Below, piece after piece: positions 43,003-53,600 of a stretch of DNA of 64,000 nt; the first letter of the stretch is position 1, and each line of letters opens with the position of its first letter. The notes under the pieces are model-generated. The model made no database searches. It was not told the origin of the DNA and saw only the letters and a program-made list of their open reading frames with translations. The position numbers and the translations under genes were made by a program. The stretch spans positions 496,001 to 560,000 of the forward strand of contig NZ_QKWY01000002.1 of the NCBI RefSeq assembly GCF_003248355.1. Direction: 5' to 3'. The DNA is from Streptomyces sp. AC1-42W. GTDB taxonomy: Bacteria > Actinomycetota > Actinomycetes > Streptomycetales > Streptomycetaceae.

Positions 43003-44780
43003 TCCCGTACTTCGCGGGTCGTTGATTCGTATGGTGTGACCGGTCTGGGAGTGTCCCGGGCCGGTCGTATGGCGTTGGTCCGGATGTGTCGATGACTTCC
43101 CGGTCCCCGCGGCCACGATCTGAGCGTCAGCGCCTTGAAGTGGTGGTGACGTCCGTGGTGGAGAAGCGTCTGGGCGCTCTGCCTGTCGCTGCCGAGTTTC
43201 TGCGCCGGCTGGACGTCGCGGGGATCGTCGACGAAGTGTGTCCAGGCGGTGCGAGCGCCCATCTGACGCACGGGCAGGTCATCGAGGCACTGGTGGCCAA
43301 CCGGCTGACCTCGCCCGCACCACTGGTGCGCGTCGGGGACTGGGCGAGGACCTGGGCGGTGGAGGAGGTCTTCGGTATCACGCCGGACCTCCTCAATGAT
43401 GACCGCCTGGCCCGCGCCCTGGACGCGATCGCTCCGAAGCTGGAGGTCATCGCGGGCACGGTCGGCGCTCGGGCGATCACCGAGTTCGGGATCGATGTCT
43501 CGCGGCTGCACTGGGACATGACCAGCATGTCCGTCCATGGCGCTTTCCCTGCCGAGGAGCAGGACGAGCGGTACCCGCTCATCGCCTGCAACGGGCATCC
43601 AAAGGACCGGCGCGTGGATCTGAAACAGATCCAGTCCGGGCTCGCGGTCTCGGCCGACGGCGGTATCCCCGTCCACTCCCGGGTCTTCGACGGCGCCGCG
43701 GCCGAGGCCAGCCAGGTCGTCGGGGCGATGAAAGACCTGCGGTCGATGGCCGGCACCCACGAGTTTCTGATGGTCGCCGACTCCAAACTGGTGTCCTACT
43801 CCAACATCACCGCCCTGCTTGAGGCCGGTGTGGAGTTCATCGCGCCCGTCCCGGCCGCGCAGATCAAGGACGAGGTCTACGCGGTCCTGGATCCCCAGCA
43901 GGCGCAGGCCGTCGACTGGGTGCCCGGGCGGGACGAGAGGAAACCGGAGACGGAACGGGAGACCTACCGAGTCCTGGAGGACATTCACACGCTGACCGGG
44001 CGCCGCAAAAGCGACCCGTCGCTGACGGTGCGCCGGATCCTGGTGCATTCCACCGCCGTCGCGGCCGGCCAGCGGGCGGCCCGGGCCAAGCGACTGGCCA
44101 AGGCCGCCGAAGACCTCGACAAGCTCGCCGGTGCGGCAGGCGGACGGCACTACAAGACCCGGGAGAAGATCGTCGCCCGGATCGGCGTCGTCACCGCCAA
44201 GCGCCGTGTCACCTCCTGCCTGCGCTGGCAGATCACCGCCGACGAGCAGGGCACCCCGGGCCTCACCTGGCACTTCGACCAGGACGTGCTGGAAGCCGAA
44301 GCCGCCGTTGACGGCTGGTGGGCGCTGATCACCAGCGTCCCGGCCGAGAAGGCCGGACCCGCCCACGTCCTGATTCAGTACAAGGGCCAGGGCACCGTCG
44401 AGCGGCGCTACCACGACTTCAAGGGCCCCCTCGCGGTCGCACCGGTCTTCGTGCAGCACAACCGGCGCGTCGCCGCGCTCATCCAGGTCATCTGCCTGGC
44501 CCTGCTCGTCTTCTGTCTGATTGAGCGGCAGGTCAGACGCGCTCTGGGCCCCGACGAGACCATGGCCGGCCTCTACCCGGACAACCGACGGGTCCGCCCT
44601 ACCGGCCGCATGATCCTCTACCACCTCGGCGAACTCACCCTCCGGATCGGAAACGTCACCGACCCGCCAACCGTCCAGATCAACCGCGGCGTCCAACTCC
44701 ACCTCCTCGACCTCCTCGACACCGACATCGGACAAACCCGCTGGCCACAGACCTGAAACGGTCACCCGCGAAGTACGGGT
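43003..44780. mobile_element. IS1634-type insertion sequence
   Basis: 1,778 bp with 17-bp terminal inverted repeats (TCCCGTACTTCGCGGGT at the left; the right end differs at the first base), flanked by CTAG on both sides (42999-43002 and 44781-44784). One transposase gene fills the element. The right end sits exactly at the start of an IS630-type remnant. Confidence 0.85.
43092..44756 (+). CDS. IS1634-family DDE transposase
   Basis: A 554-residue transposase with an N-terminal DUF4277-like region (VEKRLGALPVAAEFLRRLDVAGIVDEVCP). The DDE catalytic core is visible: DVSRLHWDMTSM (first Asp), MVADSKLVSYSN (second Asp), and the YKGQGTVERRYHDFKGPL region with the Glu. The C-terminal RIGNVTDPPTVQINRGVQL is typical. 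ATG 43092. It appears intact. Confidence 0.92.
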   Translation: MTSRSPRPRSERQRLEVVVTSVVEKRLGALPVAAEFLRRLDVAGIVDEVCPGGASAHLTHGQVIEALVANRLTSPAPLVRVGDWARTWAVEEVFGITPDLLNDDRLARALDAIAPKLEVIAGTVGARAITEFGIDVSRLHWDMTSMSVHGAFPAEEQDERYPLIACNGHPKDRRVDLKQIQSGLAVSADGGIPVHSRVFDGAAAEASQVVGAMKDLRSMAGTHEFLMVADSKLVSYSNITALLEAGVEFIAPVPAAQIKDEVYAVLDPQQAQAVDWVPGRDERKPETERETYRVLEDIHTLTGRRKSDPSLTVRRILVHSTAVAAGQRAARAKRLAKAAEDLDKLAGAAGGRHYKTREKIVARIGVVTAKRRVTSCLRWQITADEQGTPGLTWHFDQDVLEAEAAVDGWWALITSVPAEKAGPAHVLIQYKGQGTVERRYHDFKGPLAVAPVFVQHNRRVAALIQVICLALLVFCLIERQVRRALGPDETMAGLYPDNRRVRPTGRMILYHLGELTLRIGNVTDPPTVQINRGVQLHLLDLLDTDIGQTRWPQT

Positions 44781-44784
44781 CTAG

Positions 44785-45018
44785 TGTCCTGCGTCGATAG
44801 TTCGCGTGCGGTTATAGGGTGGGGTGATGCCTGGCCCGAAGCCGTTGCCGCTGGAGCTGTCCGATGGCGAACGCCGGGTGCTGCGGGGCTGGTTGCGCAA
44901 GCGGACCGAGTCGCAGGCCCTGGTGCTGCGGTCGAGGACCGTACTGGAGTGCGCGGAGGGCCTGTCGAACGCGCGGATCGCGGACGGCCTGGGTGTCTCG
45001 CGGGAGACGGTACGCGAG
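44785..45018 (+). pseudogene. Truncated IS630-type transposase (N-terminal HTH only)
   Basis: From ATG 44827 about 64 residues (GPKPLPLELSDGERRVLRGWLRKRTESQALVLRSRTVLECAEGLSNARIADGLGVSRETVR) match the helix-turn-helix region of IS630-family transposases. Homology stops abruptly near 45018 with no catalytic domain. The left end of the old element, starting TGTCCTGCGTCGATAG, lies at 44785. Confidence 0.8.
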
Positions 45019-45035
45019 TGCTCGAAAGTCTCTCT

Positions 45036-45061
45036 GTGGGCGCCCCTGCCGGGGCGCCCAC
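45036..45061 (-). terminator. Terminator downstream of the SMI1/KNR4 gene
   Basis: GTGGGCGCCCC-TGCC-GGGGCGCCCAC forms an 11-bp perfect stem 45 bp after the stop of the minus-strand gene. It marks the end of the conserved block and the right border of the island. Confidence 0.7.
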
Positions 45062-45106
45062 AGGCGTGTTTGGCGCGCCCGGGGAAAAAGCGGCAGGAAG
45101 CCGGCC

Positions 45107-45688
45107 TCAGTCGAGGGTGACGCGGCCGTCCAGGATGCGCTGACCGGTCTCCTCCGGACCGAGGATTCGCTCCAGATCCGCGAGTACCGATGCGAAGAAC
45201 TCCGGCAGATCCGCGAAGAGATCCAGGTCCTCCACGTCGCCGTCACTCCACTGCCCCACCGAACCCGTCTCCGCGTCGATGAAGAAGCCGTACATCTCAC
45301 CGCACGCGTAGGACTCGGCGGCGAAGGGAATCCACTCCTTGCGCCAATAGGCCGTGTCCTCGTTCGGGCCGGGCATCATCTGGTGGTGGAGCCGCTCGAT
45401 GCTCGACAGCGGCAGCAGCGCCCATCCGCCGGCGAGGAACTCGCCCTCCGGGCAGGAACCCGTCAGCCCGTTCGACTCGTCGAGCCGGGTGACGGTCCCG
45501 TTGTTGGCCTTCAGATAGGTACGCAGATCCGCCGGGAACCGCACGCCCGTCTTCTCCTCGACGACGGCGATCTCCTCCTCGCTCGCCGCGTCCCCCAGCG
45601 CACGGTGACTGACCGGCGCGTTCTCACGCAGCCAGGACACGACACGCTGCCACGACTCGCCCACACCACTCGGCACGCATACCCCCAT
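45107..45688 (-). CDS. SMI1/KNR4 (SUKH) family protein
   Basis: A 193-residue protein with the SUKH-fold signature (SEEEIAVVEEKTGVRFPADLRTYLKANNG, then LLPLSSIERL and SYACGEMYGFFIDAETG). SUKH proteins often act as immunity proteins to nuclease toxins, but also occur as housekeeping genes. ATG 45688 lacks a clear ribosome-binding site; GTG 45676 has GGGGG upstream and may be the true start. Three TCGGAGA direct repeats lie just upstream (45688-45715). Confidence 0.85.
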   Translation of the reverse strand: MGVCVPSGVGESWQRVVSWLRENAPVSHRALGDAASEEEIAVVEEKTGVRFPADLRTYLKANNGTVTRLDESNGLTGSCPEGEFLAGGWALLPLSSIERLHHQMMPGPNEDTAYWRKEWIPFAAESYACGEMYGFFIDAETGSVGQWSDGDVEDLDLFADLPEFFASVLADLERILGPEETGQRILDGRVTLD

Positions 45689-45730
45689 CGGAGACTCGGA
45701 GAATCGGAGAATCCACTGATCCAGCGGACG

Positions 45731-46594
45731 CTACGGGAACGCCAGCGCGCCCGGGCCCAGGGCGGGCACCAGGCCCTCGGCCGCCGCACGGGTCAGCAGA
45801 CCGCGGATCGCGGCGTAGCCGTCCTCGCCCAGGTCCGCCGTGAACTCGTTCACGTACAGGCCGATGTGCTGGTCCGCGACGGACGGGTCCATCTCCTGGG
45901 CGTGGGCCGCGACGTACGGGCGGGACGCCTCGGGGTCGTCCCAGGCCATGCGGACCGAGGCGCGCACCGACTCCGCGAGGAGCTTCAGCGCGGCCGCGCC
46001 CAGCGAGCGCTTGGCGATGATCGCGCCCAGGGGGATCGGGAGCCCGGTGGTGTCCTCCCAGTGCCGGCCCATGTCCGCGAGGTTGTGCAGCCCGTAGTTC
46101 CGGTACGTGAAGCGCGCCTCGTGGATGACCAGGCCCGCGTCCACCTCGCCGTCCCGGACCGCCGGCATGATCCGGTCGAACGGCATGACGACGATCTCGC
46201 CGACCCCGCCCGGCACCACCTCCGCCGCCCACAGGCGGAACAGCAGATACGCGGTCGAGCGCTCGCTCGGTACGGCGACCGTCTTCCCGGTCAGGTCCGT
46301 GCCCGGCTCGCGGGTGAGGACGAGCGGCCCGCAGCCCCGGCCCAGCGCCCCGCCGCACGGCAGCAGCGCGTACTCGTCCAGCACCCACGGCAGCACCGCG
46401 TACGACACCTTGAGGACGTCCAGCTCGCCGCGCTCGGCCATGCCGTTGGTCAGGTCGATGTCCGCGAACGTGACGTCCAGCGCCGGCGCGCCGGGGACCC
46501 TGCCGTGCGCCCAGGCGTCGAAGACGAAGGTGTCGTTCGGGCAGGGCGAGAAGGCGATGCGCAGCGCGTCAGTCTGCGGTGTCGTCGCGGTCAT
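45731..46594 (-). CDS. mqnD: 1,4-Dihydroxy-6-naphthoate synthase MqnD
   Basis: A 287-residue enzyme of the futalosine menaquinone pathway. It converts cyclic dehypoxanthine futalosine to 1,4-dihydroxy-6-naphthoate. RIAFSPCPNDTFVFDAWAHG, GELDVLKVSYAVLPWVLDEYALLPCGGALGRGCGPLV and GLPIPLGAII are family signatures of this periplasmic-binding-protein-like fold. The start overlaps the end of mqnB by 26 bp, so the pair is one operon. Confidence 0.95.
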   Translation of the reverse strand: MTATTPQTDALRIAFSPCPNDTFVFDAWAHGRVPGAPALDVTFADIDLTNGMAERGELDVLKVSYAVLPWVLDEYALLPCGGALGRGCGPLVLTREPGTDLTGKTVAVPSERSTAYLLFRLWAAEVVPGGVGEIVVMPFDRIMPAVRDGEVDAGLVIHEARFTYRNYGLHNLADMGRHWEDTTGLPIPLGAIIAKRSLGAAALKLLAESVRASVRMAWDDPEASRPYVAAHAQEMDPSVADQHIGLYVNEFTADLGEDGYAAIRGLLTRAAAEGLVPALGPGALAFP

Positions 46595-47273
46595 GGCGGG
46601 TCCAGCCTTCCAGTACGGGGATGAGCTTCCCGAACGCCCCGGTCAGCGCGGTCAGCGCGTCGCCGATGCGCCAGGCGTCGCGGTCGCGCGGGCCGACCGC
46701 GTTCGACACGGCCCTGAGCTCCAGGACCGGTACGCCGGCGAGGTCCGCCGCCTCCGCGACCCCGAACCCCTCCATGGCCTCGGCCAGGGCGCCGGGGTGG
46801 GCGGTGAGCAGGGCGGCGGCGCGGTCGGCGCTGCCGGTCACGGTGGAGACGGTGAGGATGTCGCCGACGGCCGCCCCGGTCGCCCCGGCGGCGGCGCGGA
46901 CGAGGGAGGCGGGCGGGACGTGCCAGCTGCGGCCGAAGCCGAGGTCGGTGACCGGCACGAAACCGGCCGACGTCTCGGCGCCCAGGTCCGCCGCGCCGAT
47001 GCGGCGGGAGACGACCAGCGAGCCGACCGGCGCCACCGGGGCGAAGCCGCCGCCGATGCCCGCCGAGACCACCAGGTCGTAGCGGCCGGCCGCCAGCGCG
47101 AACGCCGCCGACGCCGCCGCGGCGGCCGGGCCCGCGCCGCCCGCGAGCACGTCCAGCGGCCCGGCCCGGTGGAGCTCCGCGCCGCGCACCGGCCGCACCC
47201 CGGGCTCGTCCCCGTACGCACGCGTGACCGCGTCCCGTTCCACCGGGACCGCGGTCACGACCAGCACACGCAT
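46569..47273 (-). CDS. mqnB: Futalosine hydrolase MqnB
   Basis: A 234-residue nucleosidase of the MTA/SAH phosphorylase superfamily that releases hypoxanthine from futalosine in menaquinone synthesis. LVVTAVPVERDAVTRAYG and VVSAGIGGGFAP form the nucleobase site; EAMEGFGVAEAADLAGVPVLELRAVSNAVGPRDRDAW contains the conserved Glu, the EMEGFG-type loop and the RxISN-like segment with catalytic Asp nearby. It precedes mqnD in the same operon. Confidence 0.95.
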   Translation of the reverse strand: MRVLVVTAVPVERDAVTRAYGDEPGVRPVRGAELHRAGPLDVLAGGAGPAAAAASAAFALAAGRYDLVVSAGIGGGFAPVAPVGSLVVSRRIGAADLGAETSAGFVPVTDLGFGRSWHVPPASLVRAAAGATGAAVGDILTVSTVTGSADRAAALLTAHPGALAEAMEGFGVAEAADLAGVPVLELRAVSNAVGPRDRDAWRIGDALTALTGAFGKLIPVLEGWTRHDRDDTAD

Positions 47274-47298
47274 CAGGGGCAGCCCTCCGAAGGGGCGG

Positions 47299-47790
47299 TC
47301 AGTCCGTCTTCACCAGCTTGAAGTGCCAGATGCCGGCCACGCCGGTCTTCTCGCCCTCGCCCTTGGTCTCGACGACGCTGATCTGCGTCTCGTCGGCGGC
47401 CTCGCCGGTCTGGCTGGAGAAGAAGGCGCTGCCCGAGATGGAGCGGTAGGTCTTCTTGAACGGCTCCTGCTCGGCCTGCTGGCCGTTGATGAAGAGCGTC
47501 CAGCCGTTGTCCGCGATCTCCGGGTCGACGCCGAAGTGCACGGTGTCCGACATCGAGACCTCGATGGTCTTCTCCGCCTCCTTGTTGAGACAGGACTTGA
47601 CCTCGGAGGGCTTGATGGTCTTGCCGTCGTTGTAGCAGGCGGCCTCGGTGTGCACCGAGTTGTCGCCGACCGTCACGGTGGCGAGCGGCGTCGGCTTGTC
47701 GCAGGCGGAGAGGACAAGGAGTCCCGCGGACACGGCACCAAGAGCGACGCCGATTCGACGGCCCTTACCGGAGAAGAACGCAACGGTCAT
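47299..47790 (-). CDS. Lipoprotein (DUF2771-like)
   Basis: A 163-residue protein with a lipoprotein signal peptide: basic start GKGRRIGVALGAVSAG and lipobox LVLSAC at residue 30. The mature domain has two further Cys residues (ACYND and KSCLN) that may form a disulfide and a beta-rich region. Function unknown. It lies 25 bp upstream of mqnB and may share its operon. Confidence 0.78.
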   Translation of the reverse strand: MTVAFFSGKGRRIGVALGAVSAGLLVLSACDKPTPLATVTVGDNSVHTEAACYNDGKTIKPSEVKSCLNKEAEKTIEVSMSDTVHFGVDPEIADNGWTLFINGQQAEQEPFKKTYRSISGSAFFSSQTGEAADETQISVVETKGEGEKTGVAGIWHFKLVKTD

Positions 47791-47817
47791 GGGCCGAAGG
47801 CTATCGGTCGCTCCCGC

Positions 47818-49239
47818 TCACGCCACGCGGGGGTGCGGCGAGCCGCGCCGCGCGGCGCCCAGCAGCCCCCGTACGGACGCGGAAGCGCCGAGCGCCAGCA
47901 GCCCGGCGGCGACCGACATGCCCAGTACGCCGTTGAGGGGGAGGGCGATCCCGATCGCGCCGCCCACCACCCAGGACATCTGGAGCAGCGTCTCGGACCG
48001 GGCGAACGCCGACGTCCGCACCTCCTCCGGCACATCGCGCTGGATCATCGCGTCCAGCGACAGCTTCGACAGGGCCTGGGTGAGCCCCGCCGTCGCGGCG
48101 AGCGCGGCCACCATCACCGTGCTGAAGAAGACGGCCGCCAGGATTGCCACGCCCAGCGCCAGGCCCAGCACCGAGGCGACGATGATCTCCGGGCCGCGCG
48201 CCCGCAGCCAGGAGCCCACCGCCGTGCCCAGCGCGTTGCCCACGCCCGCCGCCACGCCGACGATGCCCAGCGAGATCGCCGCACTCTGCCCGGCCAGCGG
48301 ATGCTCGCGCAGCAGGAACGCCAGGAAGAAGATCAGGAAGCCGGAGAGCGCGCGGTGCGCGGCGTTCGCCTGGAGGCCGTGCAGCACGGACGGGCCGACC
48401 GACCGCAGCCCCGGCCGCCGCTCGCCGTTCTCCCGCCGCCTGCGGCCCGAGAGCGTCGACGCGGACCGGGACGGCTCCGGGCGGGGCGCGGGCTCGCCCG
48501 GCGGCGGGACCAGCCGCACCCGGCGCTCGCCCTTCGCCGAGTCCACCTTCGGCGGCAGCGTGAACGCCAGCACCGCGCCGCCCGAGAAGATCGCGCACGC
48601 CCCGTACAGCGGCCACGGCGGGCCGATCAGCTGGAGCGCCGCGCCGATCGGCGCGGCGGCCCCGGTGGCCAGCAGGCCGGCCAGGGTGACCCGCGAGTTC
48701 GCCTTCACCAGCGAGAACTTCGGTGGCAGCAGCCGGGGCACGACGGCGCTGCGCACCACCCCGTACGCCTTCGAGCAGACCAGCACGCCGAGTGCGGCCG
48801 GATACAGCTCCAGGCCCCCGGTGGCGACCGCGCCGGACATGGTGAGCGCCAGGACGGCCCGCGCAAGCATGGAACCGGCCATCGCCATGCGGCGGCCGTG
48901 CGGCAGCCGGTCCAGGAGCGGGCCGATGACCGGGGCGAGCAGGATGAACGGCGCCATCGTGACCGCGAGGTACAGCGCGACCCGGCCGCGCGCCTGGTCG
49001 GTCGGTACGGAGAAGAACACGGTGGACGCGAGGGCGACCGTGATCATCACGTCGCCCGCGCCGTTCACCGCGTGCAGTTCGATGAGCTTGCCGAGACCGC
49101 TCTCACCGGCCCCGTGCGCGTGGGTGGCCCGGCGGATGCCGCGCGCGGTGCCGGTGAACGGCGTTCTCAGGGCACGGCCGACCGCCCGCCCCGCCCTGCG
49201 GAGCGGGCCGGGACCGTCGTGCGACCGGGCAGAAGCCAC
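47818..49239 (-). CDS. MFS transporter
   Basis: A 473-residue membrane protein with about 12 helices. ELHAVNGAGDVMITVALASTVFF begins helix 1; MFS loop motifs include GPLLDRLPHGRRMAM, and a second half starts LRSVGPSVLHGLQANAAHRALSGFLIFFLAFLL after a charged central loop. GTG 49239. The substrate is not predictable. It has no local regulator. Confidence 0.88.
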   Translation of the reverse strand: MASARSHDGPGPLRRAGRAVGRALRTPFTGTARGIRRATHAHGAGESGLGKLIELHAVNGAGDVMITVALASTVFFSVPTDQARGRVALYLAVTMAPFILLAPVIGPLLDRLPHGRRMAMAGSMLARAVLALTMSGAVATGGLELYPAALGVLVCSKAYGVVRSAVVPRLLPPKFSLVKANSRVTLAGLLATGAAAPIGAALQLIGPPWPLYGACAIFSGGAVLAFTLPPKVDSAKGERRVRLVPPPGEPAPRPEPSRSASTLSGRRRRENGERRPGLRSVGPSVLHGLQANAAHRALSGFLIFFLAFLLREHPLAGQSAAISLGIVGVAAGVGNALGTAVGSWLRARGPEIIVASVLGLALGVAILAAVFFSTVMVAALAATAGLTQALSKLSLDAMIQRDVPEEVRTSAFARSETLLQMSWVVGGAIGIALPLNGVLGMSVAAGLLALGASASVRGLLGAARRGSPHPRVA

Positions 49240-49619
49240 TTGGTCATAGTGCCCCAGGACCGCGCGATGCGAACCGGCATCCCGGCGGGACGCGGGCGGG
49301 ACCGCCCCGTCGGGTCAGTGATCTGCCAGGTGACGGGGGGCGTCGGGGCATGGCCGATACGGCGTCGTTAGGGACGGCAGGTGGGCGGGGAGCGGCGGAG
49401 AGGGTAGCGTGCTTAGCGCGCCACCGGCGGTTGTTCTCGGCCGCGCGCCTCTCGGCGATCCCGCAGAATGGATCGCGGAAGGCGTGCCCGAGGTCGGCTC
49501 AACGGGTACGGACGTCGACGCGGCCCCCAGGTCCGCTCCGTCCGTGACCGTATGGCCGAAATCGATGGTCGATGTGCTGGCGCGCTCGTGAGACTGGCGT
49601 ATGGAGAGAAGCGAGACCT
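49240..49619. other. Gene-free divergent promoter region
   Basis: About 380 bp between the divergent MFS and DUF3027 genes. Short ORFs at 49350-49547 and 49409-49591 lack ribosome-binding sites and conserved pattern. No operator palindrome stands out. Confidence 0.45.
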
Positions 49620-50531
49620 GTGAGTGCTGCGACGACGCGAGGCCGTACGGCCCGTACCGCCCGTACCCCCGCTCCCGACCGGTTGTGCGCCGAGGCCGTT
49701 GACCTCGCCCGCGCGGCGGCCGAGGAGGCGGCCGCTCCGGGGGTCGTGGGTGAGCATGTGGCCGTGGTCTCCGAGGGGGACCGCGTCGTCACGCACTACT
49801 TCGAGTGCGAGGACCCCGGCTACCGGGGCTGGCGCTGGGCGGTGACGGTCGCGCGGGCCTCCCGCGCGAAGAACGTCACGCTGGACGAGACGGTGCTGCT
49901 GCCCGGCAGTGACGCGATCCTGGCGCCGGAGTGGGTGCCGTGGAGTGAGCGGCTGCGGCCCGGCGACATGGGGCCCGGCGACCTGCTGCCGACCGAGGCG
50001 GACGACCTGCGCCTGGAGCCGGGGTACACCGGCGCGGACGAGGTCCCGCCGAACTCGGCGGTCGGCGAGGTCAGCGGCGAGCTGGCCGACCTGGTGGACG
50101 TGGAGGACGCCGAGCTGACGACCCGCCCGGACGCGACCGCGCGAGGCTCGATCGCCTCGGTGGCCGACGAGCTGGGCATGCGCCGGGCGCGGGTGCTCTC
50201 GCGGTACGGGCTGCACTCGGCGGCGGACCGCTGGGACGAGGCGTTCGGGCCGAAGACGCCGATGGCGCAGGCCGCGCCGGCCTCCTGTGTCTCCTGCGCC
50301 TTCCTGATGCCGCTCGCGGGCTCGCTGCGGCAGGCGTTCGGGGTGTGCGCCAACGAGTTCGGTCCGGCGGACGGGCACGTGGTGTCACTGGCGTACGGGT
50401 GCGGTGGGCACTCGGAGGCGGCGGTCATGCCGAAGCCGCCCGCGGCGGTGCCGCACGCGTTGGACACGGTGCGGGTCGACGAGTATCCGTTGCACGGTGA
50501 GGCTTCCGCCTCGGGGACCCCGGAGGACTAG
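49620..50531 (+). CDS. DUF3027 family protein
   Basis: A 303-residue protein typical of actinobacteria. The core DRLCAEAVDLARAAAEEAA, then GDRVVTHYFECEDPGYRGWRWAVTVARASRAKNVTLDETVLLPG, and the CVSCAFLMPLAGSLRQAFGVCANEFGPADG block define the family. The four-Cys cluster in the last block suggests a metal site. GTG 49620 follows GGAGAG. Function unknown. Confidence 0.88.
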   Translation: MSAATTRGRTARTARTPAPDRLCAEAVDLARAAAEEAAAPGVVGEHVAVVSEGDRVVTHYFECEDPGYRGWRWAVTVARASRAKNVTLDETVLLPGSDAILAPEWVPWSERLRPGDMGPGDLLPTEADDLRLEPGYTGADEVPPNSAVGEVSGELADLVDVEDAELTTRPDATARGSIASVADELGMRRARVLSRYGLHSAADRWDEAFGPKTPMAQAAPASCVSCAFLMPLAGSLRQAFGVCANEFGPADGHVVSLAYGCGGHSEAAVMPKPPAAVPHALDTVRVDEYPLHGEASASGTPED

Positions 50532-50619
50532 GTGCTCCGGGGGCGGTGAGTGGGTGGGTTCGGGCGGTACCCGGTAGCTTCGCGGGGTACGCGTTCCGGA
50601 CCGGCAGAGGGAGCACCCC

Positions 50620-53600
50620 ATGGGCATCAACGCGACGGAGGGCGACCCGTTCGGCACCGCGCGGCTGCGGCGCGGCGTACTCGACGCCTGGGGCGCCGGG
50701 CCCGCCCGGTTCCGGGAGGACGCCAACGCCGAGGAGGACCTCGCGCTCGGCGGCTACCGCGACCGCCTCGTCGTCGAGCTGGCCCAGAACGCCGCCGACG
50801 CCGCCGCCCGCGCCGGAGTCCCCGGCCGCCTCCGGCTCACCCTGCGCCCCGCGACGGACGGCGCCCCCGCCGTCCTCGCCGCCGCGAACACCGGCGCCCC
50901 GCTGGACGCCACCGGCGTCGAGTCGCTGTCCACGCTGCGCGCCTCCGCGAAGCGCGAGGGCCACGAGGGCGCCGTGGGCCGGTTCGGCGTCGGGTTCGCC
51001 GCCGTCCTCGCGGTCAGCGACGAACCGGCGATCGTCGGCCGGCACGGCGGCGTCCGCTGGTCCCTCGCCGAGGCCCGCGAACTGGCCGGGCAGGCGGCGA
51101 TCGGCAGCCCCGGACTGGGCGACGAGCTGCGCCGCCGCGACGGCCACGTACCGCTGCTGCGCCTCCCGCTGCCCGCCGAGGGCACCGCGCCCGACGGCTA
51201 CGACACCGTCGTCGTGCTGCCGCTGCGCGACGGGGTCGCCGAGGACCTGGTGGGCCGGCTACTGGCCGCCGTGGACGACGCGCTGCTGCTCACGCTGACC
51301 GGCCTTGACGAGGTGACCGTCGAGACGCCGGAGGCCGTACGCACGCTCCGCCGCTCGCAGCACGGCCCGTACACGCACATCGAGGACTCCGCGCACGGCA
51401 CCCACCGCTGGCGCACCGCCGCACAGCACGGCCCGATCGAGCCCGCCCTGCTCACCGGCCGGCCGCTGGAGGAGCGGCTGCGCCCGCACTGGTCGGTGAC
51501 CTGGGCCGTCCCGGTCGACGCGGACGGCGCCCCGCTCCACCCGCGCACCGCCCCCGTCGTGCACGCGCCGACGCCCACCGACGAGCCGCTCGGCCTGCCC
51601 GCGCTGCTCATCGCCACGCTGCCGCTGGACACCACCCGCAGGCACCCCGCGCCCGGACCGCTCACCGACTTCCTGGTCGAGCGCGCGGCCGACGCGTACG
51701 CGGAACTGCTCGCCGACTGGGAGCCGGTCTCCGTCGCGACGATCGGCCTGGTGCCGGGCCCGCTGGGGCAGGGCGGGCTGGACGGCGCGCTGCGCGGCGC
51801 GATCCTGGAGCGGCTGCCGCGCGTGGCGTTCCTGGCGCCCGCCGCCCCGCGCGACCCGGCCGCCGAGCCGGAGCGCTGGGACGGCTGGGACGGCGAGGAG
51901 AGCGTCCGCAAGGACACCGTCGCGCTGCGGCCGGTCGAGGCGGAGGTGGTGGAGGGCGTCGGCGAGCGGACGGTGACCGTGCTCGCCGAGGTGCTGCCGT
52001 GCCTGCTGCCCGCCGGGCTCGAACGGCGCGTGGAGCTGCGCACGCTGGGCGTCGCCCGGGTGCCGCTGACGGAGGCGATCGACCGGCTGGCGGGCCTGGA
52101 ACGCGATCCGGCCTGGTGGCGGCGGCTGTACGACAGCCTGGCCGGTGTGGACCCGGACCGTCTGTCGGGGCTGCCGGTCCCGCTGGCGGGCACGGGCTCG
52201 GCGGGCGGCGACCTCGAAGCGCCCGCGCCGCCGCGCACCACCATCGGCCCCCGTCAGGTCCTGCTGCCGGTCCCCGACGCGCTGTCCGGGCCCGTTCTCG
52301 ACCGGCTGGGCCGCCTCGGGCTCAAGGTCGCCCACCCCGACGCCGCGCATCCGCTGCTGGAGAAGCTGGGCGCCCTGCCCGCCACCCCGCGCGCGGTCCT
52401 GACGACCCCGCAGGTGCGGGCCGCCGTCGCCGGTTCGCTGGACGCGGGCGAGATCTGGGACGAGGACGCGCTCGACGGGGACGAGCTGGTGGAGACCGTG
52501 CTCACCCTCGTCCGGGACGCCGGTCTGGAGCCGAGCGACGAGCCCTGGCTCGGGGCCCTCGCGCTGACCGACGAGGACGGCGAACTCGCCCCCGCCGGGG
52601 AACTCGTGCTGCCGGACAGCCCGTTCGCCGCCGTGATGCGCGAGGGCGAACTCGCCCTGTGCGACGCGGAGCTGGCCGACCGCTGGGGCGAACAGCCGCT
52701 CACCGCCTGCGGGGTGCTCGCCGGCTTCGCCCTGGTACGGGCCACCGACGTCGTCCTGGACCCGGACGAACTGGAGCCCCGCGACGGCGACTTCGCGGAG
52801 CCGGACGACGCCGGGCTGCTGGACGCGGTGGACGTGTGGTGCGAGGACATCCTCGACCAGTTCCCGGACAGCCCGGTGCCGCCGGTCGCCACCGAACTGG
52901 TCGCCGTACGCGATCTGGACCTCGTGGACGACGACGCCTGGCCGCAGGCCCTCGCGATGCTCGCCCGGCCGCCGCTGCGCGACGCGCTCACCCAGCCGGT
53001 CCGGGTGCTGCTGCCGGACGGCACCACGCGATCCGTCCGCCCGTACACCGCGTGGTGGCTGCGCGGCCACCCCGTCCTGGACGGCCGCCGCCCGGCCGGT
53101 CTGCGCGCGCACCGCGGCGACCCCCGGCTCGCCGGGCTGTACGACCCCGCCGACGCGACCGGCTTCGAGGACGCCGAGGTGCTGCGCGCCCTGGGCGTAC
53201 GGACCTCGGTCGACGCCCTCCTGGACGAGCCGGGCGGGGCCGCCGAGCTGCTGGGCCGGCTCGCCGACGAGGACCGCCCGGTCAGCGGCGTACAGCTGCA
53301 CGCCCTGTACACGGCGCTGGCCGCGCTGGACCCGGAACAGGTGACGCTGCCGGACGCGCTGCGGGCCGTAGTGGACGGCGAGGTGCGGGTGGTGGACGCG
53401 GCGGACGCGGTGATCGCGGACGCGCCGGACCTGCTGCCGCTCACCGAGGGGCTGCCGCTGCTGCCGGTCGCCCCGGCGCACGCGGCGGAGCTGGCCGAGC
53501 TGTTCCAGGTGCGGCGGCTCGGCGAGAGCGTCGAGGCCGGGGTCACGAGCGACGGCGAGGAGCACGAGGTGCCGGAGTCCGTCCGCGTACTGCTCGGGCC

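Noticed and set aside
49350..49591. Two short plus-strand ORFs before the DUF3027 gene
   Set aside because: They overlap in different frames, lack ribosome-binding sites and show no conserved pattern.
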